DNA of 64,000 nt, from contig CM073907.1 of assembly GCA_037176705.1 (NCBI GenBank), positions 12,679,001 to 12,743,000 of the forward strand, in the 5' to 3' direction. Shown here piece by piece: positions 21,896 to 33,480 of the stretch. The translations under genes were made by a program, and so were the position numbers. Numbering within the stretch: the stretch's first letter is position 1; each line of letters starts with the position of its first letter. Below the pieces are notes generated by a model. The model saw only the letters and a program-made list of their open reading frames with translations, ran no database searches and was not told the DNA's origin. This DNA is from Molossus alvarezi (taxonomy: Eukaryota > Chordata > Mammalia > Chiroptera > Molossidae).

Positions 21896-22401
21896 TGCCC
21901 TGGCCGGTTTGGCTCAGCGGTTAGAGTGTCAGCCTGTGGACCAAAGAGTCGCGAGTTCGATTCCAGTCAAGTGTATGTACCTTGGTTGTGGTTTGGTCCC
22001 TGGCCCTGAATGGGGTCGTGCAGAGGCAACCAGTCGATGTGTCCCTCTCACATTGATGTTGTTCTTTCTCTCTCTCCCTCCCACTCTATCTTGAAGATAA
22101 ATGAAAAAACATCCTCGGGCCCTGGCCGGTTTGGCTCAGCGGTTAGAGCGTCTGCCTGCGGTCCGGAGAGACCCGGGTTCGGTTCCCGCTAAGGGCGCGT
22201 ACCTCAGTTGCAGTTTGTCCCCGGCCCCGGTTGGTCGTGCGGCTGGCAGCCACTCGATGTGTCCCTTTCACATCGATGTTTCCCTCTCTCTCTCTTCCTC
22301 TTTCTCTCTCCCACTCTGTCTGTACAAAAAATGGAAAAATGTCCTCGGATGAGGATTAAAAAAAACAACAAAAAACATCCTCGGGTAAGGATTAAAAAAA
22401 A
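21896..22401 (+). mobile_element. Outer Ves-type SINE, long class, split by a younger SINE
   Basis: The outer element runs 21896-22119 and resumes at 22386-22401. Its duplication is AGAGTGGCCAGGAA (21881-21894) versus AGAGTCGCCAGGAA (22402-22415). The inner SINE at 22120-22369 landed in its 3' terminal element. Confidence 0.93.
22120..22369 (+). mobile_element. Inner Ves-type SINE nested in the tail of another
   Basis: Complete long-class copy with head CCCTGGCCGGTTTGGCTCAG and terminal element TCCTCGGATGAGGA. The duplication AAAAAACATCCTCGGG (22104-22119 and 22370-22385) consists of the outer SINE's own tail sequence. Confidence 0.95.
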
Positions 22402-23359
22402 AGAGTCGCCAGGAATCATCTTGGCCCAAGACCACACAGAGACACTGAACAGGAGCCCCCGGCCTCACTGGTTGCATGCGGTGGGGGGCCAGGAAGGTGG
22501 CCACATCTTGAAGGGTCTGCAGAATTACCTTAAACAGGCACTTTGGGTCGAAGAGAAAGAGCCCTTGTACTAAAGGTGAAGACCAAAGGTCCCTGTGTAA
22601 ACCCAGACCTCATCTACCCTCAGGCCCTGGGCAGGATACTTCCCGGAGGAACGGCCTTCCGGGGGGACACTGGAAATGCCAGCGCCCGCCCGCAGGGCTG
22701 AAGGGGTGCCGCAGGACAGTCCCCCACACAGGCCTCCACCCCATGAGCGTTTGCTTTCTCTGCTATACACAGAAAGTGGAGAAAAATTCCAGTGACATTT
22801 AAAGGGAAAGGGTGACCGATTACGTGTATGTCTTAGGAGGAGGACAGAGACCCCCACAAACACAGGTGGCTGGAAACGGGGGCTGCTGGGGATCCTGGCT
22901 GTGGTCACAGGACGCATCTGTGATGGGAGACGGGTGCATCCAGGTGGGGCTGCAGAAAGGGGGCAGGTCTAGGGAAAGCCAAGTGTTCAGTCACGTTGGT
23001 GGGCACCAGGCAGTGGGCAGGTTCAGAGGCCCAAGGTCTGAGTCCGTGAGCAAAGACCAGGCCTGGAGCTGAGCTGGGGGCTACACTTGAAACTCTGCCC
23101 TGAATAGATGCTGGGAGGCCTCTGGGGACTTCCTACTGACTACAGAACAAATACAAGGCCCTTCCCTTGAGGCCCAGGCCCACTCGAGTTAAACACAATT
23201 CAGTTACTTTCTTGCAGGACTTATCAAGGCCTTTAATACGCACTCAGGGACTCTCAGAACAGACAGAACGTCCCTCCCTAATCTGAACGTGGATTTCCAT
23301 TTTCACGGAGATCTCACGGGACTCTGCAGAACTCAGTTTGAGAATGTGAGCCTGGACAC

Positions 23360-23475
23360 TCATGTCATTAATTAGAACGGGATATAATTAATTAGATCTG
23401 AATATCATTAATAAAAAATTACATTCAGAAACGACGAACTTCCTTCAATCTCATCACACTAATTACACTGCGCCC
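23360..23475. promoter_or_regulatory. Candidate regulatory block rich in ATTA/TAATTA motifs
   Basis: Within ~115 bp there are repeated homeodomain-type cores: CATTAATTAGAA, ATAATTAATTAGATC, CATTAATAAAAAATTAC and ACTAATTACAC. The block is AT-rich, not simple-sequence, and I recognise no repeat family. The enhancer role is inferred. Confidence 0.35.
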
Positions 23476-23754
23476 GACCTAGTAGCAGCTCATAGGGCTA
23501 TTTTCTTAACACATCTTTCATCTTTAAAAAAAAAAAAGGTGTCCGTGAATTTTCTTCTCTCCTGACAGGCAACTTAAAAAAAAAAAGTTGGCTGTCAGAG
23601 CAGGAGTTTCTGAGTGTTTGAAAACAGACACACTGAGTCTAGAGGCAAATCCTGACGGCCAGCCCCATGTCTTTTCTTATGCTCCAAGGAAGGAAACAGG
23701 ATTCTGGGGAGCTATCATGTGCTATGCACAGCCCACCCATAGAGTGGTTCCTTC

Positions 23755-23880
23755 TCACCACCATCCCAAATCACGAGTCCCCACTTTATAGACGAGGCAG
23801 ATGGCCTTCTAGAAGTGTAAGCAACTAGGGCTCAGGGGTGATTACAGACCTCCTGAGCATTGATACTCACCGGTTCCTGG
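23755..23880 (-). repeat. Possible MIR fragment
   Basis: CCCCACTTTATAGACGAGGC followed by a CTAGAAGTGTAAGCAAC-like segment resembles the complement of MIR. Confidence 0.4.
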
Positions 23881-24089
23881 GCTGAGCATCAAACTCCAGC
23901 CTCGGACGCCCTGCGCTCAGACAAGTACTGACTTACACGTCCACAGCTCCCAGGAAGCAACCACGGTGACCACCCTGTCCCAGCGGAAGTGCAAGTCCCG
24001 TCATGAAACCCACTGCTCACACGCCAGGAGCAAAACCTCCCTCCACGCGAGGTTCACACTTCTTACCAAAAACGAGTGGTTTGCGAATG

Positions 24090-24450
24090 TCCGGAGAAAC
24101 CTCCTGGTGATGAACTCTTTCTGGAATAAAAAAGAAAAAAAAAATTACTGTGGTTTCAGAAATGATACAGGTGCTCCGAGAACTCCTCCAAGAGCAGAAA
24201 TTTGTGCAAGTGAGAGGCTTTGTAAAAGCGAACCCATTATAATCCTAACGAGAGGATCAGAAATTAGCGGAAACAAATAATTAAAATGTTGCTTCAGCCA
24301 TTCATCCCGTAATTATGGCCTTGCGAACACAGTGTTGGGCAAATAAAGGGATGGCTTAGGTTTCGTTGTCGAAGAGACTGCCCGAATTTCAATGAAGCTC
24401 CTCAAAGCCCTCATGAATATGCATGTCCCCACAACAAAGCTTGACCCCGC
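24090..24450. other. AT-rich single-copy block, candidate conserved non-coding element
   Basis: A 360 bp block with no recognised repeat, moderately AT-rich and with several factor-like sites, including TCATGAATATGCATG (octamer/POU-like) near 24410-24424 and AACAAATAATTAAAATG near 24270. Conservation cannot be judged from one sequence. Confidence 0.3.
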
Positions 24451-24759
24451 TGATTTACAGAACCGATATTTGGGGATACTTTCAGACCAAGGAGGGTGTG
24501 CTGGGGGGCAGGGGAGAGGGCAAAGAAATGGGAAAAGAGGCTCCTCTCGCTTCCTCTGCCCAGGTTCGCAGCCCCCCTGTCTCTCGGACATGGTGGCTTC
24601 ATCAGGAGAACAGGAAGAGGCCATCGGGTCCCACACTTCTCAAACAGAGAGCTTTGCAGGTGCCAACAGACTGGCCGCTTCAAGGCCAGGACCTGGGCGG
24701 GAGCAGGAATCCTGGGGGAGGGGCAGGAGATAAAAGGGTAATTTCCTTTTTCCAGACCC

Positions 24760-25120
24760 TTCAGGGCACAATCTGCCACCAAAGCAGAGACCACGGAGCC
24801 CCTCATTGTCATCTGGTTGCCCACATACCAGTCTCTCCGTGCTCTAAATGCTCATTGTTAACTATTCTGTACCCACCCATGTCAATGTACGTCCATCTGT
24901 TTTACTTTGTATCCAATCCCAGAGATCCCCCCGCTTTGCTTTCCCCGCCTCCCTAACACTGTCACCAGTGGGTTCCAAGCACCCCTTCTGCTCCGCCTTT
25001 GATCCTAACGTATAAACGAAGGAGCAAAACTGCCGGTCTCAGGAGCAATCCCTCAATCCCTTGAGACTTTGCTTCCCGTCATTTGTCATCAGTGTGACTC
25101 AAATAAACTCATAAAAAAAA
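24760..25120 (+). repeat. Possible solitary LTR or 3'-end-like sequence
   Basis: TATAAACGAAGGAGC followed ~90 bp later by CTCAAATAAACTCATAAAAA resembles the promoter-to-polyadenylation order of a retroviral LTR. No internal retroviral sequence is visible and the family is unrecognised. Confidence 0.3.
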
Positions 25121-25145
25121 TCTCACAGGTTTGGACATTTCTTTT

Positions 25146-25397
25146 TTTGTTTTTGTGAATCTTCACCCAAGGGAATTCTTCCATTGATTTTTTTAGATAG
25201 AGTGGAAGGGAGGAAGGGAGAGGGAGAGAAACATTGACATGACAGAGACACATCAACAGGTTGCCTCCTGCATGACCTCAACCTGGGCCGGGGATCGAAC
25301 CTGCGACCCAGGTACGTGCCCTTGACTGGGAATCGAACCTGAGACCCCTTGATCTGAAGGCCAATGCTCCAACCACTGAGCCAAGCTGGCCAGGGCC
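25146..25397 (-). mobile_element. Ves-type SINE, long class, with target-site duplication
   Basis: Minus-orientation copy. The duplication AGGTTTGGACATTTCTTTT (25127-25145) matches AGGTTTGGACGTTTCTTTT (25398-25416). Confidence 0.95.
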
Positions 25398-27454
25398 AGG
25401 TTTGGACGTTTCTTTTGTCGACAACCTCAAGCAGGTCGGACAGAAAGACTGCCGTCCTCTCTGGGCAACTGTCCAATGCTGGGCAGTTGTGACCAAGACG
25501 GGACGAGCCCAGAAGCCTGGTCTGGCAGCTCGGGCTAGAATTCTCCCCACACCCATGTGTCCTGCCCGGTCCCTGCCCAGGTCCATAGCACCACGGGTCT
25601 AGGAGATACCCATCTGCCCAGGAGTCCAGCTTCTTCCTCTTCCTCCAGAAACTCCGAGCCAGTCTGTGGGTTCGGCTGGGCTTCTCTGCCCTGGTGAGGC
25701 CTGCCCGCTGCCCCCTGGGGCTGCCCACACCTGGGGGAAGGAGCCAGCTTTTCCTCTGCGGGCCCTCAGTCTGTCTGTGTCTCTTTTCAAAGGACAGGGG
25801 CTCATTCATTTCAGCCCCAGCACCCCCCACGCTTCACAGATTCCCCGAAAAGGCCCAGAATGCTCAGACCACTTTGTAAGGCGTCAGAACACGGCCCCTT
25901 GCATAGGGCTTTCCCCTGAGCAGACCCAGGCCCACCCGGAACTGGGCTTAGGACTGCCTTTCCCCTTTCTTCACAGACACCACACAGCTGCCGCGTGGCC
26001 AGCGGGGGAACCGGGCTCTGGGCTCCCGTCTACCACGACTCGTTAGCATTCTGTGCCTGTGCTGTCTTCTCTAATTTCCCTGGCAGCCTGTGAACTCCAG
26101 GACACCGCTTTCCATTTTCCCCAAAGAAAATGATGAAATTTCTTTTCTGGGCTGCAGTGCGCTGGCCAAAGCAGGGGCGTGGTGTTTTCCTGACCCGCCT
26201 CTCTGCACAGACGGTTCACCTTGAAGACCTGCCGGGAGCTCGGAGGAGACGCGGGAGGGCCCTTGGGGCTGTTGACTCCCAGCGGGCTGAGCCCAGCACC
26301 TGGCCAGGCTCAGCCGGGAGGGTGAGCCCCGGCCCTGTAGCCGGACGCACACACAGACGCAGACTCGGCTGGGAAAGTCGGGCTTGCCCACACCTAAGCA
26401 CATGTCCCCAGCCTCTTTCCAACCCTCTGGAGGCACCGGGCCCAGGTCATTCCCTGTCCCTCTCAGCCATTTGCGACCCAAACCCAACAGACTGCTTTTC
26501 TGGTTTGCACTAGCCTTTTTGGAATAAACTATCAATCTTGATCCATCTCCAGGCTGAAAATTCAATACACAGGTCTCCGCACAAGATTAAAATGCTCCGC
26601 TTCCCGAGCTGCCGGTCCACCCACCGGTTGGTTTTTGTGGGGAGGGTGGGGTTGATGAGCCCCTGGTCCACCTTCCCAGGGGAGGTATGAATTACAAGGT
26701 CGAAGCAGCCTGGGAGATGCTGCAGGCTTCTTTCTGTCCACACGTTGACAACTGGGTTCTGCGGGGTCCAGCCCTGGGGACCTGTCAGAAGGGAGGCGAG
26801 CCCTCGAATCCAAGGCAGAGTTGAGGCACAGACATTGCCAACCAACAACCCCCAGCTGCCGGACTTCAAACGCACAGGGTCCGTTCTCGTGAACGGTGCT
26901 GCTGAGGTCGCTGGCATTTGGCTTCAGTGCCACTCCAATGGCCATCATCGGCTGTCTGTTACTCTACAGGCCCATTTGTAGCAAGAAAGTGGCTCTATGA
27001 TCCAACAGAGCCGTTGAAATGTCACGTCCCCCAACACCTGAGAGGTGGACAGAAACTCTGAATGTTGCTCAGAGTGGATAGTTCACAGATTCACTGATTA
27101 CTTTTGATATGATGTCAGGGGACGCAGCAAGGTCCCCAGATCCAGAAACAACCCACGAGGTGGCCCAGATGACTGGGAGGGGCCTGGAGAAAGGAACCCA
27201 TTAGGTAAAGAAAAGGGTGATGAGCCTCGATAGGCCAGCTGAACGCACCCAGCACGGCCCTGAGCCCAGGGAGGCGCCGTGCTGGGGGGTGGCTGTCAGA
27301 ACCAATCTTCACAGGCATTTTCTTGGCACAGTTAAGGCCACACCCCCAGCTTCACAGACTCCCAGACCTGGTCGTTGTCCTGGGAGGGCACTGGAGCGAG
27401 GGGCAGGGGACACAGGCGGCCGTCTCCAGCGGGGGGCGCCGCGGGGGCAGCTGG

Positions 27455-27660
27455 ATGCACAAGTCTGGCATCCGGGAAGGAAGTCTGAGCTAAGATATAA
27501 ATTTGGGATCCTCAGCATATGGATGGATTGGATGTGACAAGAATGGATGAGATCAACGAGAGTGTGGGTGTGCAGCATGCAGAGAAGGGGCCCCGGGTTG
27601 ATCCTGGGGACACTCCAGCACGCAGAGGTCCCCAAGGGGCTGCGTGAAGGGCACACAGCG
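27455..27660 (+). repeat. Ancient interspersed repeat fragment
   Basis: TATAAATTTGGGATCCTCAG, CATATGGATGGATTGGATG and the GGGGACACTCCAGCACGCAG block match an old mammalian repeat that I recognise by sequence but cannot name firmly. Related material lies at 30065-30215 and 47385-48000. Confidence 0.45.
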
Positions 27661-28723
27661 CCCTCCCGGGGAAGACACGGGCAGACGCATCTCCTGGGGA
27701 AGGGACAGGAAACACTAACAGGTGAAGCCGGAGGAGTGCTGAGAAGGGACCGCTGGACCCGGCGCCTTGGAGGTGACTTCACGGGTAGAAACGTCAGTAC
27801 AAGGTGCGGAAGAGAACGGGAGGGGGGGAACTGGAGAAAGCCAGAAGGGACAACTCTTTCCAGGGGTCATACAGCAAAAACATGGGCAACAGGAGAGGGA
27901 GAGATGGGGGCAGGAGACGTCTCTTTTCTCAGCTGGGAGAGGAAAGCCCATCTGTGAGGCGACCACGACCGCGCAGAAAAGGATCCTGTGGGAGCAGGGG
28001 GTGGGGCTGGGGGCAGAGAGCAGTTCCAGGGCGGCATCTGGTGCGAAGCGGAGGGGCTCTGAGCAGGACACATGATTTCCAGTCTTAGGAGGAGCGAGAA
28101 CCAGGTGGGCACTGTGGGCACAAAAGCTGGCCAGGACGGTGTGACGGGGGTGGGGTCTGAGCCAACCACTGAGTCCTCAGGTCACTGAGGTTTCTGAAGG
28201 CTGCAAACCCCGGACGGAGGCTGGGATTCTAGATGGAGAGAGAAGTTGGGGTGTCCAGGCCAAAGGGGGCTCCAGAGGCACAAAGTGACCCGCCCTGATA
28301 ACCCTCAGCATTTACACAGAACAAAGAACATGGACTTGGACTCTGAAGAGAAGAAGTTAGAGCCCGTGTGTTAGCCCTCGATGTTGGCAGAAACAAACAA
28401 ACAACCAAATCGCATCCTTGCTGAGTTCTGTTCCTCTGTCTGAACCACAGAAACGGTCACTCCTGCTGTTTGTTCTCAGGACTGCGGAGAATATAAACAC
28501 AGGGAAAGTGCTCAGCCAACGAAAACCCACGTTGCAGGAACACAGTAAGACATGGTTTTGGTAAGAGTTTGACAACGTGCACAACAGTATCATTGAGGCA
28601 CATACACAGGGTTAAATGATAAAAACAAGCCCCCAAATCATAAACTAACTTTACAGGGGTACGTCTCACGGGGCTGACTGGAGGGCATGTGCGTGGCGGT
28701 GTGAACTGTACATCCTACTTCTT

Positions 28724-28934
28724 TTTATAAATTTTCTTTATTGATTTGAGAGAGAGAGGAAGGGAGAGGGAGAGAGAGATAGAAACATCGATGGGAGAGA
28801 ACATCGATTGGCGGCCTCCTGCACGCCCCCCACTGGGGATCGGGCCCCCAACCTGAGTATGTGCCCTGACCGGGAATCGAACCCGCCTCTTGGTGCAGGG
28901 TCGACGCTCAACCACTGAGCCACACTGGCCGGGC
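28724..28934 (-). mobile_element. Ves-type SINE, short class
   Basis: Minus-orientation copy with body complement GCACGCCCCCCACTGGGGAT. Flanks TGTACATCCTACTTCTT (28707-28723) and TGTCTGTCCTATTTCTT (28935-28951) are a degraded duplication. Confidence 0.9.
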
Positions 28935-29630
28935 TGTCTGTCCTATTTCTTAAACTGGGGGTTAAGGTATATTTTTTTGCACACGTAAAAGCATTCTAAG
29001 TCTTATCTGTCCTGCTCTAGGAAGTCACCTCCCCAATGATCCTTTGCACTGGGACAGGGAGACATGGCTCCGGTGAATGACCGGGAGGCTGGGCCCGGAC
29101 ACGGCTCGGCGAGGCCGCCCGTGGAAAGCAGGTTGCTACCACCCGTTCAGTAAAATAACGGCTGTAACTGCTTCAACTGGGTCAGAAGCAACTTCATATT
29201 CAGGGAGTGGGCGGCCGGTCCACGCTTCCTCATACAAGAACCGTGGTCTTTAGGGAAACATATGTCCCCCTCCCCCAACAGCACTAGGAAAATAATATCT
29301 GTGACGCTTGCTTGTCATTAAGCGCAGGACAGATGGCGACGGTTTAAAAAAATCTGTTCCTGAGAACCGACGCTGGCGCTGGGATCGTCAACGAGATGTG
29401 GAGAACGGGGCATCTGTTTGTCTCGAGGCGCAAGGCCGCCTCTGGGGTCCCAGAGACAGGACGGGAAACGCAGGCGAAGGCAGGGACCAAAGGCCCGTCC
29501 ACAGGGAGCGCAAGACACTGCCGCTCAGAAGTGACCACTGGACAGCCCGCCTGCCTCTGTGCTGGCCGGGCCACCCCTGCACCCCGGGAGCCCTGGCCCC
29601 CAGCACCACTACGGGCACCCTTCTATTTAT

Positions 29631-29846
29631 TTTTTAAAATATGTTTTTATTGGGTTTTTTTTAGAGAGAGCGGAAGGAAGAGAGAGAAACATCGATGTGA
29701 GAGAGAAACATCAATCAGCTGCCTCCTGCACGCCCCCTACTGAGGATCGAGCCTGCGACCCGGGCCTGTGCCCTGACTGGGAATTCGACAGGGACCTCTC
29801 AGTCCCTGGGACGATGCTCAATTCACTGAGCCACACTGGCCGGGCC
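29631..29846 (-). mobile_element. Ves-type SINE, short class, with CTCF-like core
   Basis: Minus-orientation copy. On the minus strand, 29730-29743 reads TCAGTAGGGGGCGT, two mismatches from the CTCF core pattern. Flanks resemble GGGCACCCTTCTATT and CTGCACCCTTTTGAA. Confidence 0.88.
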
Positions 29847-30064
29847 ACCTGCACCCTTTTGAAGACAGACCCTCGGCCCCCGGAGAGGCAAGCAAGTGCC
29901 ACATCCTGCATGTCAAGTGGTAACTGTGGCTCTTTCCCCTGGAAACATCCTACAGGTACTTCCTTCCACTCCTCCGTGGTTCCCGTTCAGCAGACCAATG
30001 CACGGGAGAAAACCGGCAAAGCAGCCGCCGCCGGTGACCAGGTTGCTGGGCCTCGCTAGCTGCC

Positions 30065-30215
30065 TCTTTCGGTTTATTCCCTCAGAACATGCCGGGCACC
30101 CTTCTGGGTCTGGGGACGAGAGGGAACGGACAGGTGAAGTTCCAGCACCCAGAAGTTTATGTTCTAATGAGGAAGATGACAGGCGACTAATGAATGAACC
30201 ATCCGATGGAGGACG
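30065..30215 (+). repeat. Ancient interspersed repeat fragment
   Basis: ATGCCGGGCACCCTTCTGGG, followed by GTTTATGTTCTAATGAGGAA, is a diverged form of an old mammalian repeat also seen at 47385. Family name uncertain. Confidence 0.45.
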
Positions 30216-30330
30216 TAACTGCAGGTGTAACAAAGTCCGAAGGGGAGTCACAGCAGGGAGGGCGGGGTTCAGTGCCAGCGTGTAAAGACCTTGGGAGTCA
30301 TCACTCCCGTCCTTACAGTAAGAGAAAGCT

Positions 30331-30570
30331 GCCCTGGCTGGTGTGGCTCGGCAGTCAGAGCGTTGGCCCGCGGACCAGAGCATCGCGGGTTCGATTCCGG
30401 TCAAGGGCACGTACCTCAATTGCGGTTCGGTCCCCAGCCCTGGTCGGGTCATGCGGGAGGCAGCCAGTCGATGTGTCTCCCTCACATCAATGTTTCTCCC
30501 CACGGCCTTCCTCCCACTCTCTCTGAAGATAAATAGAAAAAATATCCTCAGGGAGGATTAAAAAAAAAAA
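30331..30570 (+). mobile_element. Ves-type SINE, long class
   Basis: Head GCCCTGGCTGGTGTGGCTC, B-box GGTTCGATTCC, body and A-tail ending at AAAAAAAAAA. A short flanking repeat AAAGCT is at 30325-30330 and 30571-30576. Confidence 0.9.
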
Positions 30571-30672
30571 AAAGCTGGACAAACTGCAAATCAGTGACTT
30601 TTCTCAGACCCACCTATGCACTGAGTTTATGGACTGCCCCCCTGAAATCTGAGGGCAAGACACATCTACTCC

Positions 30673-30910
30673 TTTTTTTCATTCCTCACCCGAAGATTCG
30701 TTTCTATTTATCACCAGATAGAGAGGGAGAGAGAGAGACACAGAGAGAGATCGATGTGAAAGAGACACATCAATCGGTTGCTTCCCGCATAACCCGACCA
30801 GGGCCAGGGACGAACCGCAACCGAGGTACATGCCCTTGACCAGAATCGAACCTGTGACTCATTGGTCCGCGGGCCGACGCTCTAATCGCTGAGCCACACC
30901 GGTCAGGGCG
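30673..30910 (-). mobile_element. Ves-type SINE, long class, with target-site duplication
   Basis: Minus-orientation copy. The duplication GACACATCTACTCC (30659-30672) matches GACACATCTACTCT (30911-30924). Confidence 0.93.
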
Positions 30911-31164
30911 GACACATCTACTCTGTCCTAGCGGAGGGAGGAAAGTTCCTGTGAACCACAGCCAAAGCCTCCTCCGTAGCAGAGGCCGTTGTCGGGGGGA
31001 AGGGCGCAGCCAGGACCCTCTCAGAGCCGTGCAGAAAGGCACACCCCTCACTGAGGCCTCAGGTTGTCCTGTCTCCCCGAGAGGTTGGAAACGCTGTACA
31101 AGAAGAAACACTTGTGAAGGTCACAGCCTGGGAACAGACACACCTGGAGATGAAGATATATATG

Positions 31165-31414
31165 TATATTTTTTATCCCCACCTGAGGACATTTTCGCAT
31201 TTATCTTCAGACAGAGCGGGAGGAGAGAGGGAGGAAGAGAGAGAGAGAAACATCGATGTGAGAGAGACACATCGACGGTTTGCCACCCACACGACCCCAA
31301 CCGGGGCTGGAGACAAACTGCAACGGAGGTACATGGTCTTAGTGGGAACTGAACCTGGGTCTCTCCAGTCCGCGGGCCAACACTCTAACCGTTGAGCCAA
31401 ACCGGCCAGGGCTA
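31165..31414 (-). mobile_element. Ves-type SINE, long class, with target-site duplication
   Basis: Minus-orientation copy. The duplication GAGATGAAGATATA (31147-31160) matches GAGATGAAGATTTA (31415-31428). Confidence 0.92.
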
Positions 31415-31619
31415 GAGATGAAGATTTAATCAGAAGCTTACGGAATGCTTCCCGCCCCACGCCTGGCGCCACCAGCAGGACTCCGCACGGTGGCCGCACC
31501 TCACAGGAATCCCGGGCGTGAGACCGAGGGAAGCCCAGAGTCAAGAGGGAGACAAAGCCAAGGTCACCGCAGGAGACGGAAGCCTCTGTGGCACCTAGAG
31601 GTACAGCTGAGTTGACAAA

Positions 31620-32010
31620 CACAACACACAGCTCAACTCCTGACAAGTGGAATTTATAAACGAGGCACAGTAAGACGTGAACAGCAATGAAATGAAACAA
31701 TGATAACAGCACCCTGTGACAGAAGTCACGTGGATGGAGCATTACGGAATAAAGTAGCGGTTATTTAAACACCAGCGCTAAGATACCAGCAGCTGGTGCA
31801 CCAACCGAGATGGTTACGTGACTAACAGACGGGCAGGGTGGGCAGCGTGGCTCATCTGGACGAAGGGATGATTCACATCCTGGGTGGGACTGGGCTGGAT
31901 GACATGAGATTTCATCACGCTACTCAGAACAGCGCAAAATAGAAACCTTATGAATTCCTTTTATTCTGGAATTTTCCACGTCATGTTTTCAGACCACAAT
32001 CGACCGCAGC
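31620..32010. mobile_element. Tigger/MER2-like DNA transposon fragment
   Basis: GACAAGTGGAATTTATAAAC near the start, then GATTCACATCCTGGGTGGGA, GAGATTTCATCACGCTACTC and TTTATTCTGGAATTTTCCAC match diverged Tigger/MER2 terminal sequence. Both ends are present with little between, as in non-autonomous members. No transposase frame survives. Confidence 0.7.
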
Positions 32011-32104
32011 TCTCTCAAACTGCAGAAGCAAGAGCATGGATAAGTGGGCACGGCTGTAATCGTTTAAATCGGCACGGTCTGAACACGCCGATGAAGAGAC
32101 ACGG

Positions 32105-32680
32105 GCTGTCAGAGCGGATAAAACAAGACCCAACAATATGCTGTCCACAAGAAACGCATTTTTTTTTTTATCTTCACCCAAGGACATTTTTCCATTTTTT
32201 GTTCAGATAGAGTGGGAGAGAGAGAGAGAGAAGCATCGATGTGAAAGGGACACATCGAGTGGCTGCCACCCACACGACCAACCAGGGCCGGGGACAAACT
32301 GCAACCGAGGTACATGCCCTTAGCGGGAACCAAACCTGGGTCTCTCTGGACCACAGGCTGACGCTCTAACCGCTGAGCCAAACCGGCCAGGACAAGAAAC
32401 TCATTTTAAATATAACGACTCTGACCAGCGGAAAGTAAAGTGATAGAGGAAGATACGTCACGCTAATTCCAATCAGAAGAAATTTGGACTATCGATATTA
32501 ATTCCAGACAGAGCCGACTTCAGAACAAGGAAAATGATCATCGACAAAGAGGGGGCATTAACCTAATGAGATGATTCCATTCAATTCTCCAGTCGGAAAT
32601 CACAATCCTGAACAGCACGAACCTCACAGCAGATAATCAAACATATGAGGCAGAAACCAGCACGACGGAGGCCGCCTGCT
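32105..32680 (+). mobile_element. L1 ORF2 fragment interrupted by a SINE
   Basis: CCACAAGAAACGCATT (32145-32160) continues after the SINE as AAGAAACTCATTTTAAATAT, then GACAGAGCCGACTTCAGAAC and AAGGAAAATGATCATCGAC. This is the endonuclease part of L1 ORF2, with many frame breaks. Confidence 0.8.
32163..32391 (-). mobile_element. Ves-type SINE, long class, inside L1
   Basis: Minus-orientation copy. The duplication ACAAGAAACGCATTTT (32147-32162) matches ACAAGAAACTCATTTT (32392-32407), which is L1 sequence on both sides. Confidence 0.95.
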
Positions 32681-32829
32681 GCTGTAAACTGGAGACGTCC
32701 ACACCCGTCAGTACAAGCAGAAAACCAGCAGCCATGGTTCCAGCCACCAGCTGGACCAACTGACATCCGTAGAACATTCCTGCCAACGAGGCAAAACGCA
32801 CGTTCTTCTTGAGCGTGTACGGAATGCTC

Positions 32830-33158
32830 GCCACGTGCCAGTCCACTTGGGCTGCTGCCACAAAAGCCCAGTCTGGTGGCTTATAAACCACACACATTTA
32901 TTTCTCGTAGTTCTAGACTGCAGTCCATGATCAGGGAGCCAGCCTGGTCAGCTGAGGGAGTTGTTCTGGGTCTCAGAGTGCTCACAGTGCCCCCAAATGG
33001 CAGAGGGGTTAGGGAGCCCTGCACGGCCTCTTTGATAAGGGTGCCAATCCCATCATGGGGACTCAGCCTAGTCACCCCCTAATGGCATCACCTTGGGGGG
33101 AGACAAGACTTCAACATGGATTGGGAGGAGGGAAGACGCAAACATTCAGACCACAGCA
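32830..33158 (-). repeat. MaLR-like solitary LTR, minus orientation
   Basis: The complement carries GGTCTGAATGTTTGCGTCTT at its start and AGAAATAAATGTGTGTGG near its end, the same family and order as the plus copy at 13258-13592. No internal genes are present. Confidence 0.65.
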
Positions 33159-33223
33159 CCAGGTAGATCACCCTTGGGGCCATACAGTACACCTTAGGAA
33201 GTTTTTAAAAAATAGATACACAA

Positions 33224-33465
33224 GCCCTGGCCAGTTTGCTCAGCGGTTAGAGAGTTGGCCCACGGACCAGAGAGTCCCAGGTTCGGTTCCCGCAAGGGCA
33301 CGTACCTGGGTTGTGGTTTGTCCCCAGCCCTGGTTGGGGTCATGTGGGTGGCAACAAGTCAAATGTGTCTCTCTCACATTGATGTTTCTCTCTCTCTCTT
33401 TCCCCCTTCTCCCTCCTGCTCCCTCTGAAGATAAATGCAAAAATTTCCTTGGGTGATAAAAAGGT
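33224..33465 (+). mobile_element. Ves-type SINE, long class (first of a tandem pair at one site)
   Basis: Head GCCCTGGCCAGTTTGCTCAG. It is flanked by AAAATAGATACACA at 33209-33222 and 33466-33479. It differs in body sequence from the next copy. Confidence 0.93.
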
Positions 33466-33480
33466 AAAATAGATACACAA

